DNA of 64,000 nt, taken from assembly GCF_037975245.1 (NCBI RefSeq), contig NC_092575.1:24470841-24534840 (forward strand). Reading direction: 5' to 3'. The notes beneath the pieces are model-generated. The model ran no database searches and was not told the origin of the DNA. It saw nothing but the letters and a program-made list of their open reading frames with translations. Position 1 is the first letter of the stretch; the number at the start of each line of letters is the position of its first letter. The translations under genes and the position numbers were made by a program. Shown piece by piece: positions 42,358 to 55,200 of the stretch. Source of the stretch: Apostichopus japonicus. Lineage: Eukaryota; Echinodermata; Holothuroidea; Aspidochirotida; Stichopodidae.

Positions 42358-44221
42358 TAAGCAAAATCAACAATAAATACAGAAATAATGATACGGCTAA
42401 ACACAAACTGTTTTCATTATTGTTGTATAATTTCTTACTCGGACAAACCTCATAGCGGGGTATAAAAATCCACTCAGTGTCGACATACGGTAATGGTATT
42501 ATACAGGTTTAAAAAAAAACTCTAAACATATTAAAATATTACAAAAATGGCACCACGTCATGTTACCTGCAGTACCCATAATGTACAGGGACGAGGGGAG
42601 AGCGCATTGTTCGACCCCGAGGGCAAGTTGGACAACATATATGACCCCTTGCCGCCATTTATAGTTTTTATTAATATCGTATGGTTCATTTATGAGCGTG
42701 TTTTTCTCTGGTGGGGAAGGCCTTGAACTGATCCAGCCTTCTCCTTACCTCGGGCCTCTTACTGACCCCGGAGCCGTATTGCCCCTAATGACCCACAGTC
42801 TCGTTTGGCACGCCCATGTAACCAGTGTAATGTTCTTCAATAAACGCTGTGATGTTTACCCACAACCCCTTACCCCCCCCCCCCACCCCACCACACACCC
42901 ACACACACAACAGATTAATTAATATATCATTAGAACGTGTTTATAACAATGACAAACTTCCACTAGAGCGATATGTAAAACATCCTTGTGCAGCCAGGTG
43001 GGACGATTTTCTAACGCTATTATAATACCATGCTTCATACATTGCTCTCATCTAATGCTTCAAAGCACTCGTATTATCCTATTGATAGTATGAACAGTTC
43101 CAAACACGTTGATCTATAATAGACACTTGATTTTCATACAGCTCGTACGGAAAACACAAGTGCTGTGAAGCATGACATGAAAACTTCCAACATCAAGTCG
43201 ATGCGAGCTACCAAGATTTAGATTCAAGAATGGTAGATTCGAAAAGATAGAAATAGCGGGCGGTCTATAAAGGAACTCTATGTGTGATGGGGGCGCAGTT
43301 CTAAAATGATACCAAGCTAAGGTTAGGTAGAATAGGAAAGGGAACAAGTAGACTGGTAACAGATAAGGAGGAGCGAAGTAAACTGTCTCAACTTGGAATC
43401 GTCATTAATCTACCATAAAACTGTTGTAGGGTCATAAATACGTCATGTTTTATCTATTTTGACATTATTTCAACAAGGTAACAATACATCATTGTTTTCG
43501 AATCTGTTGTAGCCTACATAGGCACGGTAGCTTATTTTTAAATACAACTGGCTTCTTAATTTATCTTAGTTACTGGTTTGACAACATATATTCTTTAGAT
43601 AGCACATTTAATCAGGTTGTCACAAATCTAATATCCCCAAATGATGTTACAAAAATGTATACGAACTTTGCATAGTTGTTCATGTGTGTTTTGAGCTTCT
43701 TCTCATTTTCACTTGTGATTAGAAATCTGAAGTTTTTAACTTCCATTTTCCTTACCCTTGACGATAAAGTAAAAAAAAAAAAAAAAAAAAAAGGAAAGTA
43801 TAACATCATGTAGAATTTGACAAAAAAGTTGCATAAAATATATCAGAACAGCCTCATTTATCAGAAATTATAAAAATTGTGTTACTTTTCAAAACGTTTC
43901 TAACGTTGCAAATGGGCTTCTACAGAGGGAAAAGAGGTATAAATTCTGAGTACAATGACTATATCATTTACGGGTAACTTATGTAAAATGATCACGTGAT
44001 TATCAATAAAGTTTAAGCGGAAGAGCACCAGAAGTGGCAGACCTAGGCAAAACACTGAACAGGTGAAAAGAGACATAAGTAAAAAGTACCCTGCATTGTT
44101 AAAAACAAGAACCCTATTTCCAGTGATTTTAAAATTAAAAAGAAGTGCTCTCTCTTTCGAAAATTTACATTGCTGGTAACCTCTTTAAAAAAGAGCCCAG
44201 GCAAAATTAACACTCACGTCC
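42358..44221. other. Spacer left of the second duplication copy
   Basis: No supported gene. It contains a C-rich/CA patch (42872-42908) and a 24-base A run (43769-43792). No TM4-type exon belonging to exon C was seen. Confidence 0.5.

Positions 44222-44255
<34 letters not shown>
44222..44255. repeat. Short (TA)n tail of SINE
   Basis: About 15 TA units directly at the 3' end (minus-strand sense) of the SINE. Confidence 0.9.
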
Positions 44256-44259
<4 letters not shown>

Positions 44260-44374
44260 ATCGTAATGAGTTGGAAAATCAAGAACAGTGAAAAAACTTT
44301 CAGCCTCCACCGGGATTCGAACCACGGGCCTCCCGCTCTGTACGCGGACACCCTAACCACTAGGCTATGGACGC
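44256..44374 (-). mobile_element. tRNA-derived SINE with intact tRNA-like head
   Basis: Positions 44374-44303 on the minus strand fold as a 72-base tRNA-like head. Box A is TAGCCTAGTGG, box B is GGTTCGAATCC, there is an anticodon stem TCCGC/GCGGG with a seven-base loop GTACAGA (U33 kept, anticodon position ACA), and the acceptor stem has six of seven pairs. The T-stem is imperfect, so this is a SINE head and not a functional tRNA gene. A 47-base body ending in TTTTCAT leads into a TA tail. Confidence 0.85.
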
Positions 44375-44710
44375 TGATTGTATGTCCAGAGGTTCGAAAC
44401 CGGTAAGGAAGATCGTAATTCCACTGTAGGCGTTTGTCACCTATATCGAACAATACTAGTTCTGTTTTTGGTGACATATTTTGCCCTACTCTAGAGATCA
44501 AACATGATGCTATCCAACTCGAAAATCATTTGTGATTCCTAAAGCCGGATCTCGAAAGAGATACTTTGAACAGACTTTATGTTAATGCAATGGAGGTAAA
44601 CGACAAAGGCAAATGAATATATACATGGTCTGCAAAAGAAAAAGAAACTATACAGTGATGGGTAAATTGCGTATTCAAAAGTCAAAAGGTCTTCAAAATC
44701 ATTGCTAGAA

Positions 44711-46883
44711 TCACTCCGAAACAATTCCGTCATTTTCTTCACCAGTTTTAGGTGCAACAGGGCTGTAATCATTGCTACTGGAGCTAACTGGGATATCGTG
44801 CATGTCGACAGACTGATCCGGACTACGGGCTGTCTTTACACCGCTGTCAACTTGGTACGAAGTAGTGTTGGTTTGCTTAACAGTGCTTGTTATGCTTTTC
44901 TGCATTTCAGGATTTTGCGCAAAGAGCATATAAAACATACAGAACCCTTGCAGAGAAAGGCAAACGCAAAAGAGTAACTGGAAAGCAAGGCTGAGAGGGT
45001 TTTGAAATGTGGCCAGAAATCCGAAGGTCCACGCCATACCGAGGAGAACCCAGAAGAGGAAAGTACTCTTGATTCGAATAATAATCTCTTTCTTCTTTTC
45101 TACTTTGTCCGATTGTCTAATCTTACGACAGCTGACGCGATATGTCGCTAAGACGAATATCACGAGATTATAGACAGATAGTAATAAGATTTCTAGCAGA
45201 AATCCGAAATAGAGAACTGGTCCGGGATGTAGAATGCAACTGTGAAAAGGAGGAAAATAAAGAATGTCATTTCACGTGATGAAAGAACATAAACGCGTTG
45301 CGTGTATATGATCACATGATGTTAAAGCCGTAACGTATACGGTACTTCAACAAGTTTTTAACGACAGGTTGGGTTGGACGGTGCAATGTACATACTATAC
45401 ACATTTTGTTAACCCGTATAAAGATGTAGGCCTACATATTATTCACAAAGCTGCGTGTGTGTGCGTGTATGTATGTATGTATGTATGTGGGGGGGGGGGG
45501 TTCTACCTCCCCCACGACTGATTAAGGTAGGGGAATCAACATGTTAAGCGGGTCCAGAGGCGACTGAAAAGGTATCCTTTTTAAGGCCGGAGGGGGTTTG
45601 GGGTTGTTTAAATCGGCAAGCTTATACCCACTGACTAGTAATAAGTCTTGAATTGTTATTAGGTTGATAATGAGTAGGCGGGAAGTGAGGGTACGGGGTG
45701 AGGGGGGGGGGGTCTAAACCCGGATTAGTAATCTCATTCTTCGCCGACTGAATGTGAAAACTCCTCGACTGACTATGGAGGTCTGGAGAGGGTAGCCTTG
45801 GTCCCAATCCACCTCAAAAGTCTCAGTATATCAATCAGTAGAGGCACTCATATCTTAGGGAAAGCCCGCATAGCGGGGCATCTTTTAGATATGTTACCTA
45901 ACACGATTCTTTGCAACCGATTGTCGTGGCGTTAGAATTTAAATTTTGGGCTCATGGTTACCAAATATGTTCATGGTCTTGATCCTATAAATTAAATGTG
46001 ACATGAATAGACAACCTTGTCATCTATCCAAGAAGGTATGCACTGTTTAAAACAAAACTTGTATATAAAAGGTGAACTGTTGACGTAATATTACTGTGGC
46101 ACGCCGTTTTTATTTACAGTATAACAGTGTTTCATGGGTAAAATAACAGGAAAACGTTATGTAGCGTGTGCTTGATCGTTAACTTACATTCACTGCTCGA
46201 TCTGTAAAATAGCAGGACGTTATGGACGTATTAGTACCATAATACCGTGAATTAACATTCAGCATTGGTCGTAAAATAACAATGAGAAAAGCACTTTCAA
46301 TTGCTTAACCTTAATTAAGAACAAATTGTGTTTAACCGTGGGAATAATTACTTGATACTCGTTTTTTTAACCTGTTTGTGAATGAACAATTACACTTTAT
46401 AACCGTTCTGTATCGATTAACATACATCGGGACACTTTTAATTTGCATATTCATAGTTAAGGTAGTACCCAACATTTGTGGGTTATATTCTAGTCATGAT
46501 GTGATTTCGGTGTTCAAGTATGCACTTAATGTGTCTAATTAATCATGTAGGTTGTTCAAAAAATATTGCATTTGATATGAAAATATGAGTTTGTTGCTTG
46601 TTATGAAATAATAGTGAGGGGTAACACATATCGTTTTAACATTGTTTGACTAGTGATTTTAGTACACCATTCTGATTGTTAGTTCGCCCCATAAATCGTT
46701 GCTTCATCTTGTCGTGTGAAGGTAAGATATTTGACGTGGTAAAGTAAGTCACCTTTAGAAACAAAGCCATGAAAACAAAAGAAAGTCTTTGTTTTTTAAA
46801 TAATACTTACTAATCTGTTGATTCCTCGTAATCATGACCATGATCCAAGAAATATATGAGTATTGCTCCACTTGCTGGTAGTC
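44711..46883 (-). CDS. Adhesion GPCR 3' cassette B2 (TM4 exon plus TM5-7/tail exon)
   Basis: Exons 46883-46811 (73 bp) and 45239-44711 (529 bp) match B1 in length, phase and splice sites. Differences from B1 seen by eye: Ser for Ile in TM4 (GLPASGAIL), Ile for Phe after the ECL2 Cys (CILHPG), Glu for Asp in TM5 (LLEI), Gly for Ala in TM7 (SLQGFC) and Gln for Arg in the tail (VKQTNTT). All are missense with no stop or frameshift. As with B1, TM1-3 exons are not seen between it and A2. Confidence 0.85.
45240..46810 (-). other. Intron between B2 exons
   Basis: Nearly identical to the B1 intron. The GTAT microsatellite and G runs near 45469-45500 are shorter than in copy 1. No gene seen. Confidence 0.6.
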
Positions 46884-48825
46884 CTAAATATAAAATAAAA
46901 CAATAAATAAAATAATTCAAAAATGACTATTTTTTCATGATGATTATTTCTACTGTTAATAAAGTTTCTGATGCGTAGAAAGTTGTGTGAGTCACATGTA
47001 TCTTCCATTGTTCTGTTGTGTTATACATTAAAAGGACAGATCCCTTTAACATACATGAATAGACTGCACCATATTAACACCAGCAAAATTCCACACACAC
47101 AGACGCATCCATGCAACGTAGAGTTCAGCGCCGGGAGAGGTAATATTTACACAATGGAGTCCTTTCACATACTGGATAATGTAAACAGCCAAAATGGTGA
47201 CGCAAATGGCTTGCATGGGATAGCAGAATTTACATTCAATATAATTTCTTTGCAACACAAACAGAAACGCAGCCATAAGAAAGTGTTATTGAAATGAAAA
47301 ACAGACTAAACACACCCACACACACACACACACACTTACACCATCATGATAACTTTAATCACCGAACCTATAACTGCGTCTCATAAAACTTGATATTCTT
47401 TCAGATAGTTCATATTTTGCAAATTATAAAAAATATATAAAGTTATTTAACATTTCACTATATGTTTGAGACATGTTATGGATTACAGTCATTTCAGAGT
47501 TTTACAGATGTATCATAAGGTGAGATACATGATCACTAAAACATTATATTTGATTCATGACCAATTCTCAACACAATCACATCATAAAGGCAAGACCTGC
47601 TCATTTACAGCACCATGACTACAATATGTGGTTTAAGACACTTGATTGATAAAAGGCAGATCAATGATTCAGACATCTCTCATTATCATTGATAAATATA
47701 TTGCAGGGGTGTTTTTTTTTTTAATTTTAAACCTCACACCGCTAGGGATGTGTTAGTGAGAAGGATATTTAACGAAAGAGAGATCGTCTTTGGGGGAACA
47801 TTGTTACCGCCAAGGTTGCCATAGGAAGTTGACACTAATTACACAGTGCCCTTTGTTATCTGCAAAACTTAAAGCACTTACCCCTGTGGTTTTAAGGCCC
47901 ACGTTGACATGGGGATATTTTAACTAGTAGTTAATTCTTAAAAAGCAACTTAATTTTTTTTCGACACAAGTCTACATGATAGCTGTTGTGCTGGACTGAT
48001 TTCGAAAGCCATATCTGTTTGGATTGCTGTTATTAAGTTGGTAGAAAACATGCAGCATTTGCAAAATTTGTAACTGAAGAGACGTGTCTGTAACCTCAAT
48101 TTAGGTAGGTTGCTCTGTAGAGAAACTTACACTGTTGCATTTTTAGAAAATATGAACAGGCGTTTTCACTTTTATATTACAAAGACCTTCGACAAACCCA
48201 GAGTAAACCTTCTAATCAAAGCAATGTATTATACCACCAGATACATTCATACCACAACGGAAATAGTCACGATTGTGAATGAAAACAAACAACATTAACA
48301 ACTGAACTTCAAAACCTTTCAATCAAACGTTTGAAATTGAAAAGGGTTAGCGGGTCATTGAAAATAAATTTGCCATGAGAGGGCGAAGCCTGTAGGCGTA
48401 GCGCTACCATGAGTTGACGCGAAGAGTACGAGAAAACTGTGTCCGAAAATGCCTCTCAGATCGTTGGAAATGGCACTTCTAGTGCCTTGTACGTTACATC
48501 TAAGCATTTTCTATTTGAAATTACTAGGAATATCATAAAGAAAGTACAAAAAATATGCTCAAGGGGGGGGGGGGCGGTCACCTACTTCGCCGCCCCCCTT
48601 AGCTAAGCGCTTGTGCTCCTATTATGCTTAAATCTAATTAGCAGATAAAGGAATTATTTCATATATTATTATCGTTCATGGTAAATTCATTAAAAGAAAT
48701 ACAGGCTGGTGTAAATGACACTTTAACAAAAGAATACGTATGGGGCAGTCTCATTTACAGATTCTGATATTCCGAACACATTTCAAAAAGTGGACAGCGT
48801 TGGTTTGACAAATATAGTTTAGGTT
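46884..48825. other. Non-coding region, copy 2 of 7619-10480 without the fold-back element
   Basis: Holds the empty insertion site at 47132-47137 and the CA microsatellite near 47318-47336. No supported exon. Confidence 0.5.
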
Positions 48826-48831
48826 TTAGTT

Positions 48832-49358
48832 GTGGTGGTTGTCATCATGGTAGAACAAATCTCATTCGTTATGAAATTAAAGTCTCGACTACCAACCCTG
48901 TACATCAAATGCCATGTAGAGCTACACCTTCTATGGAACTTGAAATTGAACAAAAATGCAACAGCTTTTGGGGAAAAAATTCATAGACAGAGTGATATTC
49001 TGTGGGCCTTACCCATAGTGATGGCTAAAATGAAAGATGGGTCGTACAGATTTTGTTTAGACTATAGGAAATTGAATGGAGTAACAATAAAGGATTCACA
49101 CCCTTTACCTAGAAAAGATGATAGTTTGGATGTACTAGGTGAAATGGATTTTGGCAGGTTGAAATGGATATTAAAGATGAACCTAAAACAGCATTCACTA
49201 CTGATACCGTCTTATATCAATTTAAAGTTATTCCTTTGGGTCTAACTAAATCACCACCGACATTCCAGAGGTTAATGATGAGATTTATTGAGAGGACTGA
49301 ATATCTGGTTTACCTTGATGATGTTATTGTTATTGTTAACTCATTCAAAGAATGTTGA
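48832..49358 (+). pseudogene. Degenerate Ty3/gypsy-type RT fragment, copy 2
   Basis: Same broken two-frame structure as 10488-11014, with YLDDVIVI at the end. It differs by a few replacements (for example SYRF for SCRF, RKDD for RIDD, IKDEPK for IKDKPK), consistent with neutral drift after duplication. Confidence 0.85.
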
Positions 49359-51918
49359 GGGAAGTTTATGCGCCATATAAACGGTTCCTTATCCATTTAC
49401 TAATGAGTTTCATTCGATCTCAAATTTCGTCGTGCGGACACTTTGCGGATATATATCAAAATAATATAGTGGATATAGTCAAAAGTTGCATGATTTGAAT
49501 GAAAATTCACTATAATGCAGCCACCTAAGGAATTAAATTGCTATGGGGAATTGAGTGTCGAATAAGATCAATGATCTTATCAATACTTCTCAAACTAAGA
49601 AAGTTTCTTTTAACTGTGTATAGTTAATATATACATATTTCAGTAATTCATTGGTGTGTTCGTAATAAAAAGGAAACACAAATACATGAATCAGTATATA
49701 AAAGTTCCTTAATGATTTATTCACTTTTAATTTCATTTATTTATTAATTACATGGCAACTTTAATAGGATACTCATCGTTATTTTAGTTCCCCTCAAAGT
49801 CATTGTTTTTCTTTATTTTGTTGTTTTGTAAAGTATATCAATTAAAATAACCGATGTTATCCGCTGTTAGTGGACCGGAACCACCGCTGATGATAAAAGT
49901 CCAGAAGAAAAACTATACTAAGGGATACTTGTAGCCTATAGGTTGGCCCATGTGCCCAAACGTAGGGACTTCAAAGAGTAATCCAGGGGCTGAAGTTGAT
50001 GGAAAATATCTGCATCGTTAGGTCAAAATCACATTTTACCGTAGCATATTGTATCGCCAAAGGATCATTTGAAAGATTATCGCACTGAACTAATCGTTTG
50101 TTATAAAGGAAACAACAAACATACATATAACTCAAATAGGAAACACCTTCAGCATGACTAAGCCATGGTATTTGATTTCCAAAGCCGTGCAGGACCGTCT
50201 CAAGGAAGGGGGAGGGGGAGGTGTTGAGATTTGAAATTTGAAATTTGAAACCTTCCCCAAATTTTTGCACTACACGAACCGCATGAAACATGCTGATACC
50301 GGCGACGAGTATGGTTTTATTGAAATTGTCATTTGCAAGCAGGGGCGTGCCTATATAGATTATTTGGCACCTGGGGCGGATCATTCCTTTGTCAGCCCTT
50401 GCAGGTGATGCCGTGATGGGAGAGGGGTCTAAGCAAAGGGGGAACCCTTTGAGAACTTTTTGTCTATGCAAGGTGGCTAGATGCAAACTGGTGCTTTCTT
50501 TGTCAAAGCTTTGTCGTAAATCGAGATGCTACTGGAGCAGCACATGACAGAGTACCATAAGACGACATCAGAGGTAAACCTAAAAAAGTGTAACACCACC
50601 GAAGAGGTACTGACGGAGCTTCTAGGGGGGGGGGGGGAAGCGGGAAACTTACCCTCGAGTTGAACGAGCAAAACCCAGTCACAAGAGAGTTCCTGTGGGG
50701 TTTGCTCATTTTGCCCCAAGGAGGGGCCCAGGTAACAATTACCCCGTCCAGAAGTTTATTAATTTTTGGCATCCGGCCGAATGGGTGGATGAGAGCAAAT
50801 TTCAAATGGATCACGGTAATGGCCCAACGACAAAGATCACGGTCCAATCTCGTGGTTTGTGATTTATTACTCAAGCGTTCCTGAAAAATATTCGCCAAAG
50901 AAAGCCCACATACCCCCCCCCCCCCAAGAAAAAAAATTGTTCAAAGAAATATCAAATAGAATTGTGCACTCTAGGTCTACATTAGTGTGTCCTTTTAATG
51001 TGTCCTTTAAGCTTCACGGTTCCCGTTGGAAATGAAATTTCGTCCGTCTACAAGTTTCGCTGGAATATTCGCCAGGACTTTTTGTCACTGCGCTCGCGTC
51101 GCGGCACACACCAGGTCGTGAGTAAATTATAGTATAACTTATTAAATCTGTTTTAGTGTAAACTGCTTAGATATTGATAAATGATCTTTGTTTGATTTTA
51201 ATTACCTTGAACACACAATTAAATAAATACTTATTGTTATATTTAAAGTTAAATTTTACAGTGTGCTGTTTAGTCATTTGAGTTGTGAACCCAAGGGGAG
51301 GTGTATTCTGGCCTTGATCGAGTTGATCGTAACAGAATAACTCTTAATCTTTAGAGGAAAGAATTAGAATTATGGTATGAAGTTAAATATTTCACTACAT
51401 CATCCGCCTCCACGTTGACCGAAACCAACTCGTTGAGTTATGTAGGTCTACGTAGTGTAAATTGGATAGAGAGCTGCCATTGGTTTTGTACGTCCATTCA
51501 TGTGGCTGTATACTTTGGTACCTAACTGTAGCTAACAGGAACGGTAAGCTCTGTAGATGGGATATCCCTGGACTGAGAAAATGGATTTCTATACCCAGAT
51601 ATTAATGATTAACTCAATGAACATGCCAACCTTATATGAGGTTGTACAAGGTTAGGTCAATATTATTATACCAGGGAGCTGACACGAACAGCTCCATGGG
51701 AATTGGCTGCCTTTCGTTGGTATCTTAGTAAACTGAAATATCAACGAAACCCTCTTATAGAACTTGCTCACAATGGCAACAATAGAAACTAATATATGAA
51801 CCGATACAGTCCAGTGATCATATCTTTACACAATAACATGTTTACATGCTGAAGGGAACACCCCCCGATCATAAAGGTCAAAGAGTATGACTATTGCTGT
51901 CGTATTAATCCAACCCCT
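49359..51918. other. Non-coding region, copy 2 of 11015-13378
   Basis: G run 50625-50637 and C run 50913-50925, both 13 bases. It includes about 50 bp of extra sequence with the triplicated ATTTGAA motif (50228-50277) and an unrelated block at 51043-51337. No gene supported. Confidence 0.5.
51043..51337. other. Copy-2-specific block of unknown origin
   Basis: 295 bp that replace the unrelated 148 bp at 12648-12795, with clean homology on both sides. It starts GC-rich (CGCTCGCGTCGCGGC), turns AT-rich and ends TTGATCGTAACAG. Possible solo-LTR or other insertion remnant; I cannot define termini or a target duplication. Confidence 0.6.
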
Positions 51919-52275
51919 ATGTGAAGAAATAAAACCCCCATGTAAAGATTAAACCACCATGTAAAGATTAAACCCCCATGTCAAGATTAAAACACCCATT
52001 TAAAGATTAAAACACCAATGTTAAGATTTAAACACCCATGTAAAGATTAAACACCCATGTAAAAATTAAAACACCCATGTAAAGATTAAACCACCATGTA
52101 AAAATTAAACCCCCATGTCAAGATTAAAACACCCATCTAAAGATTAAAACACCAATGTAAAGATTTATACACCCATGTAAAGATTAAACACCCATGTAAA
52201 AATTAAAACACCCATGTAAAGAATTTAACACCCATGTAAAGCATTAAAACACCCGTGTAAAGATTAAACACCCAC
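51919..52275. repeat. Minisatellite, about 19-20 bp unit, copy 2
   Basis: Same array as 13379-13735, with nearly the same number and order of variant units. Confidence 0.92.
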
Positions 52276-55200
52276 GTCTATAATAGCCCCAGCTGGATTG
52301 AAAACCTCACAAATTCTCCAACATTGTTCCATGAGCTGAAAAATAGGACATTTTTACAGCGAACTTTTTATAAAAAGGGGAGGGGCCACCGATTCCCCTT
52401 TGAAACCTTCCATCGACGTCATAACATCTTTAAGTCAACCCGCCCCCACTCCCAAAAACATGGTGGTTACACACCTGACTGTTTACTCCTTATTCAACAA
52501 AGAATGACAACAGGACCACAGAGTCCCAGAAATCAGAGATAGGAGAAAGTAACCGAAATGGCTACATATATGGTGACGTAACAGGAAACCGAAAACTACA
52601 CTGTAACAGAAAACAATCCACTTATTTTGTTTTAAACTGAAATAATTGCTTGATATATTTTGGATTCTCTGTATTCCAATAAGGATATTCCATCCTTTCA
52701 AGTGAGTTTTAAAGGAATTAAACGTCATGCGACGGTACCACAACTTCAGAAATTGTATAATTATGTTCCTGGGCTTCATCTTAACACCTATGATCATTCA
52801 TATTTAACACTCGTATCATATAGCACTTGTTATGTGTCTCCAAATATTACATTAATACAATCACTAAAAAAATTACCCCCAAAGTTAAGTTTTTTATTAT
52901 ATGCTTAGCATCTTAAGAAATAGAAGGGAAGGTTTCAAAAGATGTTTATCGCAGCCATGTAGGAGTCTCAGATAAATGTTTGCGTGAAATCTCAAATTAT
53001 CTTCTTTTTTTCTAAGGCTATTGTATCTTTGTGTTTTTATTCATTCTGGAGGGAACTTAACACAATTTTAGAGTCTCTCTAAACTCCACGTTACGATTGA
53101 TACCGGCACATCCCGGCAAAACACAAGTTCTGAATATGGTACAACCTTGTCACAATTATTTTTTGAGTGTTGACTCTGAGATTTCCAGAGTATCTGCATT
53201 CACTTCACATGTCGAGTAACGTATTCAACCTAAGATGAGACTGTTATACTGATCTGAATAATATTTAAGTAAATTGTCTATATTGTGTGTATCTCATATG
53301 GCCTTATAGTCTTACAGATAATACTGGGGAAATAGTGAATAATGTAGCCGCTAAAACATTCCCATTCAAGAAACTGATCTTGTCTGGTAAAGTTTTGAAT
53401 AGAATCAAATAACATTGTGACATTTGTAAAAAGTTCTTGTACTTTATGCTATCTACTAACATAGATCAAAATGCACTTGGTCATTGGAATATTAGATATT
53501 CTCCGTTCATTTTTTTATGTATTATTTTGTTGATAAATGAAATACATTATATACAACCTATGGTCCTTGTTTTTCTAAGAGATTGGATCGAAAAATTGTC
53601 CGGCTCAAACTAAGGTTCAATACGGTTTATCTCACCGAGTAAACAACATTAATAACCAGTGTTGTACAGAAGGGGAAAAAATTAGCAATTGGCTCCTAAA
53701 TGAAAAACCAGAATTCAAAAACGCATCGTGTTTCGATGATGTAACATGAGCAGCTTTCTTCTTTCATCTGACATAATGTATAGTGAGGTTGTACAACATA
53801 CTTGATCTTAGTAATACAGTGTGATGTGACAAACAATAAATTCACAATGACACAGGCAGGGTTCGACTTATGGCCAAAAAATTGCATAGCAACAAATTTC
53901 GACATTTGCTATACAATATTTTTGTTGCATAGCAGTTCCCCAATATTGAATAGCAGTTTTGAAATTACCACAAAACGGACCAAATGTTGGCGATCAATGT
54001 ATTAACTAGAAAATGTTTGTTTATTATTATTATTTATACTAGTGTTGCTACGATAATCGTTTTCAATATCGGTATCGGCCGATATTTGCAATATCGGCAG
54101 CATATCGGTATCGGTAAAATTTTGCCTAATTGCCAATAACAGCAAACCGATATTGAACTTTTCTTTTTAACAGCAGAGCTACCTGTACTTATTTATACTT
54201 GCAATGATTTGTTAATCTGCCCAAGACGATCCATTTCTTTAGCGTCAGTTAAACTCAGATTCATTTTCGATTAATATCCATGGAAACCTGACTCTCCGTA
54301 ACATCTAAAAACACGTCTACAGCGCGCGAATATAACCAATGACCTTCGTGAACCTTGGCCTACACACAGCATTAGTGCAGCATATATACACTGTACTAAC
54401 CATTCATTTCCTCAAAGGCCTCCGTGAAAACCTTGAACATGATGCATACAGTAACTGCACAGTTCAGCAGTGTTGGAAAACCTTCTTCAATTTCCCGCGA
54501 ACACACTGCCGATTTCCCGCCGGTGTTCGCCTGCCTAGCACGCGTAACGTGCGAGCATAAAGGCGTGGTGTCCATGGGCCCGTCTTAGGGCTATGGTGGG
54601 GTCATGGGGTAGAACCCCTCGTGGGGATCCTGGGGGCGAAAGCCCCCGAAAATTGTTGTGATTTTTTGCGATGTCTGGCGATGAAAAAATTCGCAGTTGA
54701 GGATGCAAAATACTGACAACTTTTTTTATTTAAATTGTCACGAAACTGATGAAAATTTTAAAATGACAAGTTAAAGTAGCTATATTATGTTATAAAATGA
54801 AAAAAGATTTAATCTGTCTTTCAATCTTTAAAAAGTGCAACTTACAAAACTTCCGATATTATGAAACAAACAACGTTCAGCAAAGCCCCGTTTCTAGACT
54901 GCCTAACAATGAATAGCCTGCACTATGCGTACATTTTTACAACTGCAGTGTTTAACCCTATACCCAACTACTGTACCACGGTACATGTGCTGCGAATTTG
55001 CCCAGGTACCTTCCCAACAACTGTGAGCTCATCCCCTGTGTAACACCTGTTTGTTAACATTTTTTTGGCACGTTGCCAGGGAACCTTTTAGTTACGTGAG
55101 ATCCGTAACTGCCGAGGTGGTTAGGCTATTTGCTTTACACTCAACTATGGTAGGATATTATTTTTTCAGGTTTTTTTTTCGCTATATGGTCAAGTGAATA

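Noticed and set aside
44303-44374. Functional tRNA gene (anticodon ACA, minus strand)
   Set aside because: The T-stem has two mismatches and the acceptor stem has one, a conserved SINE body follows, and a second truncated copy exists. A SINE head fits better.
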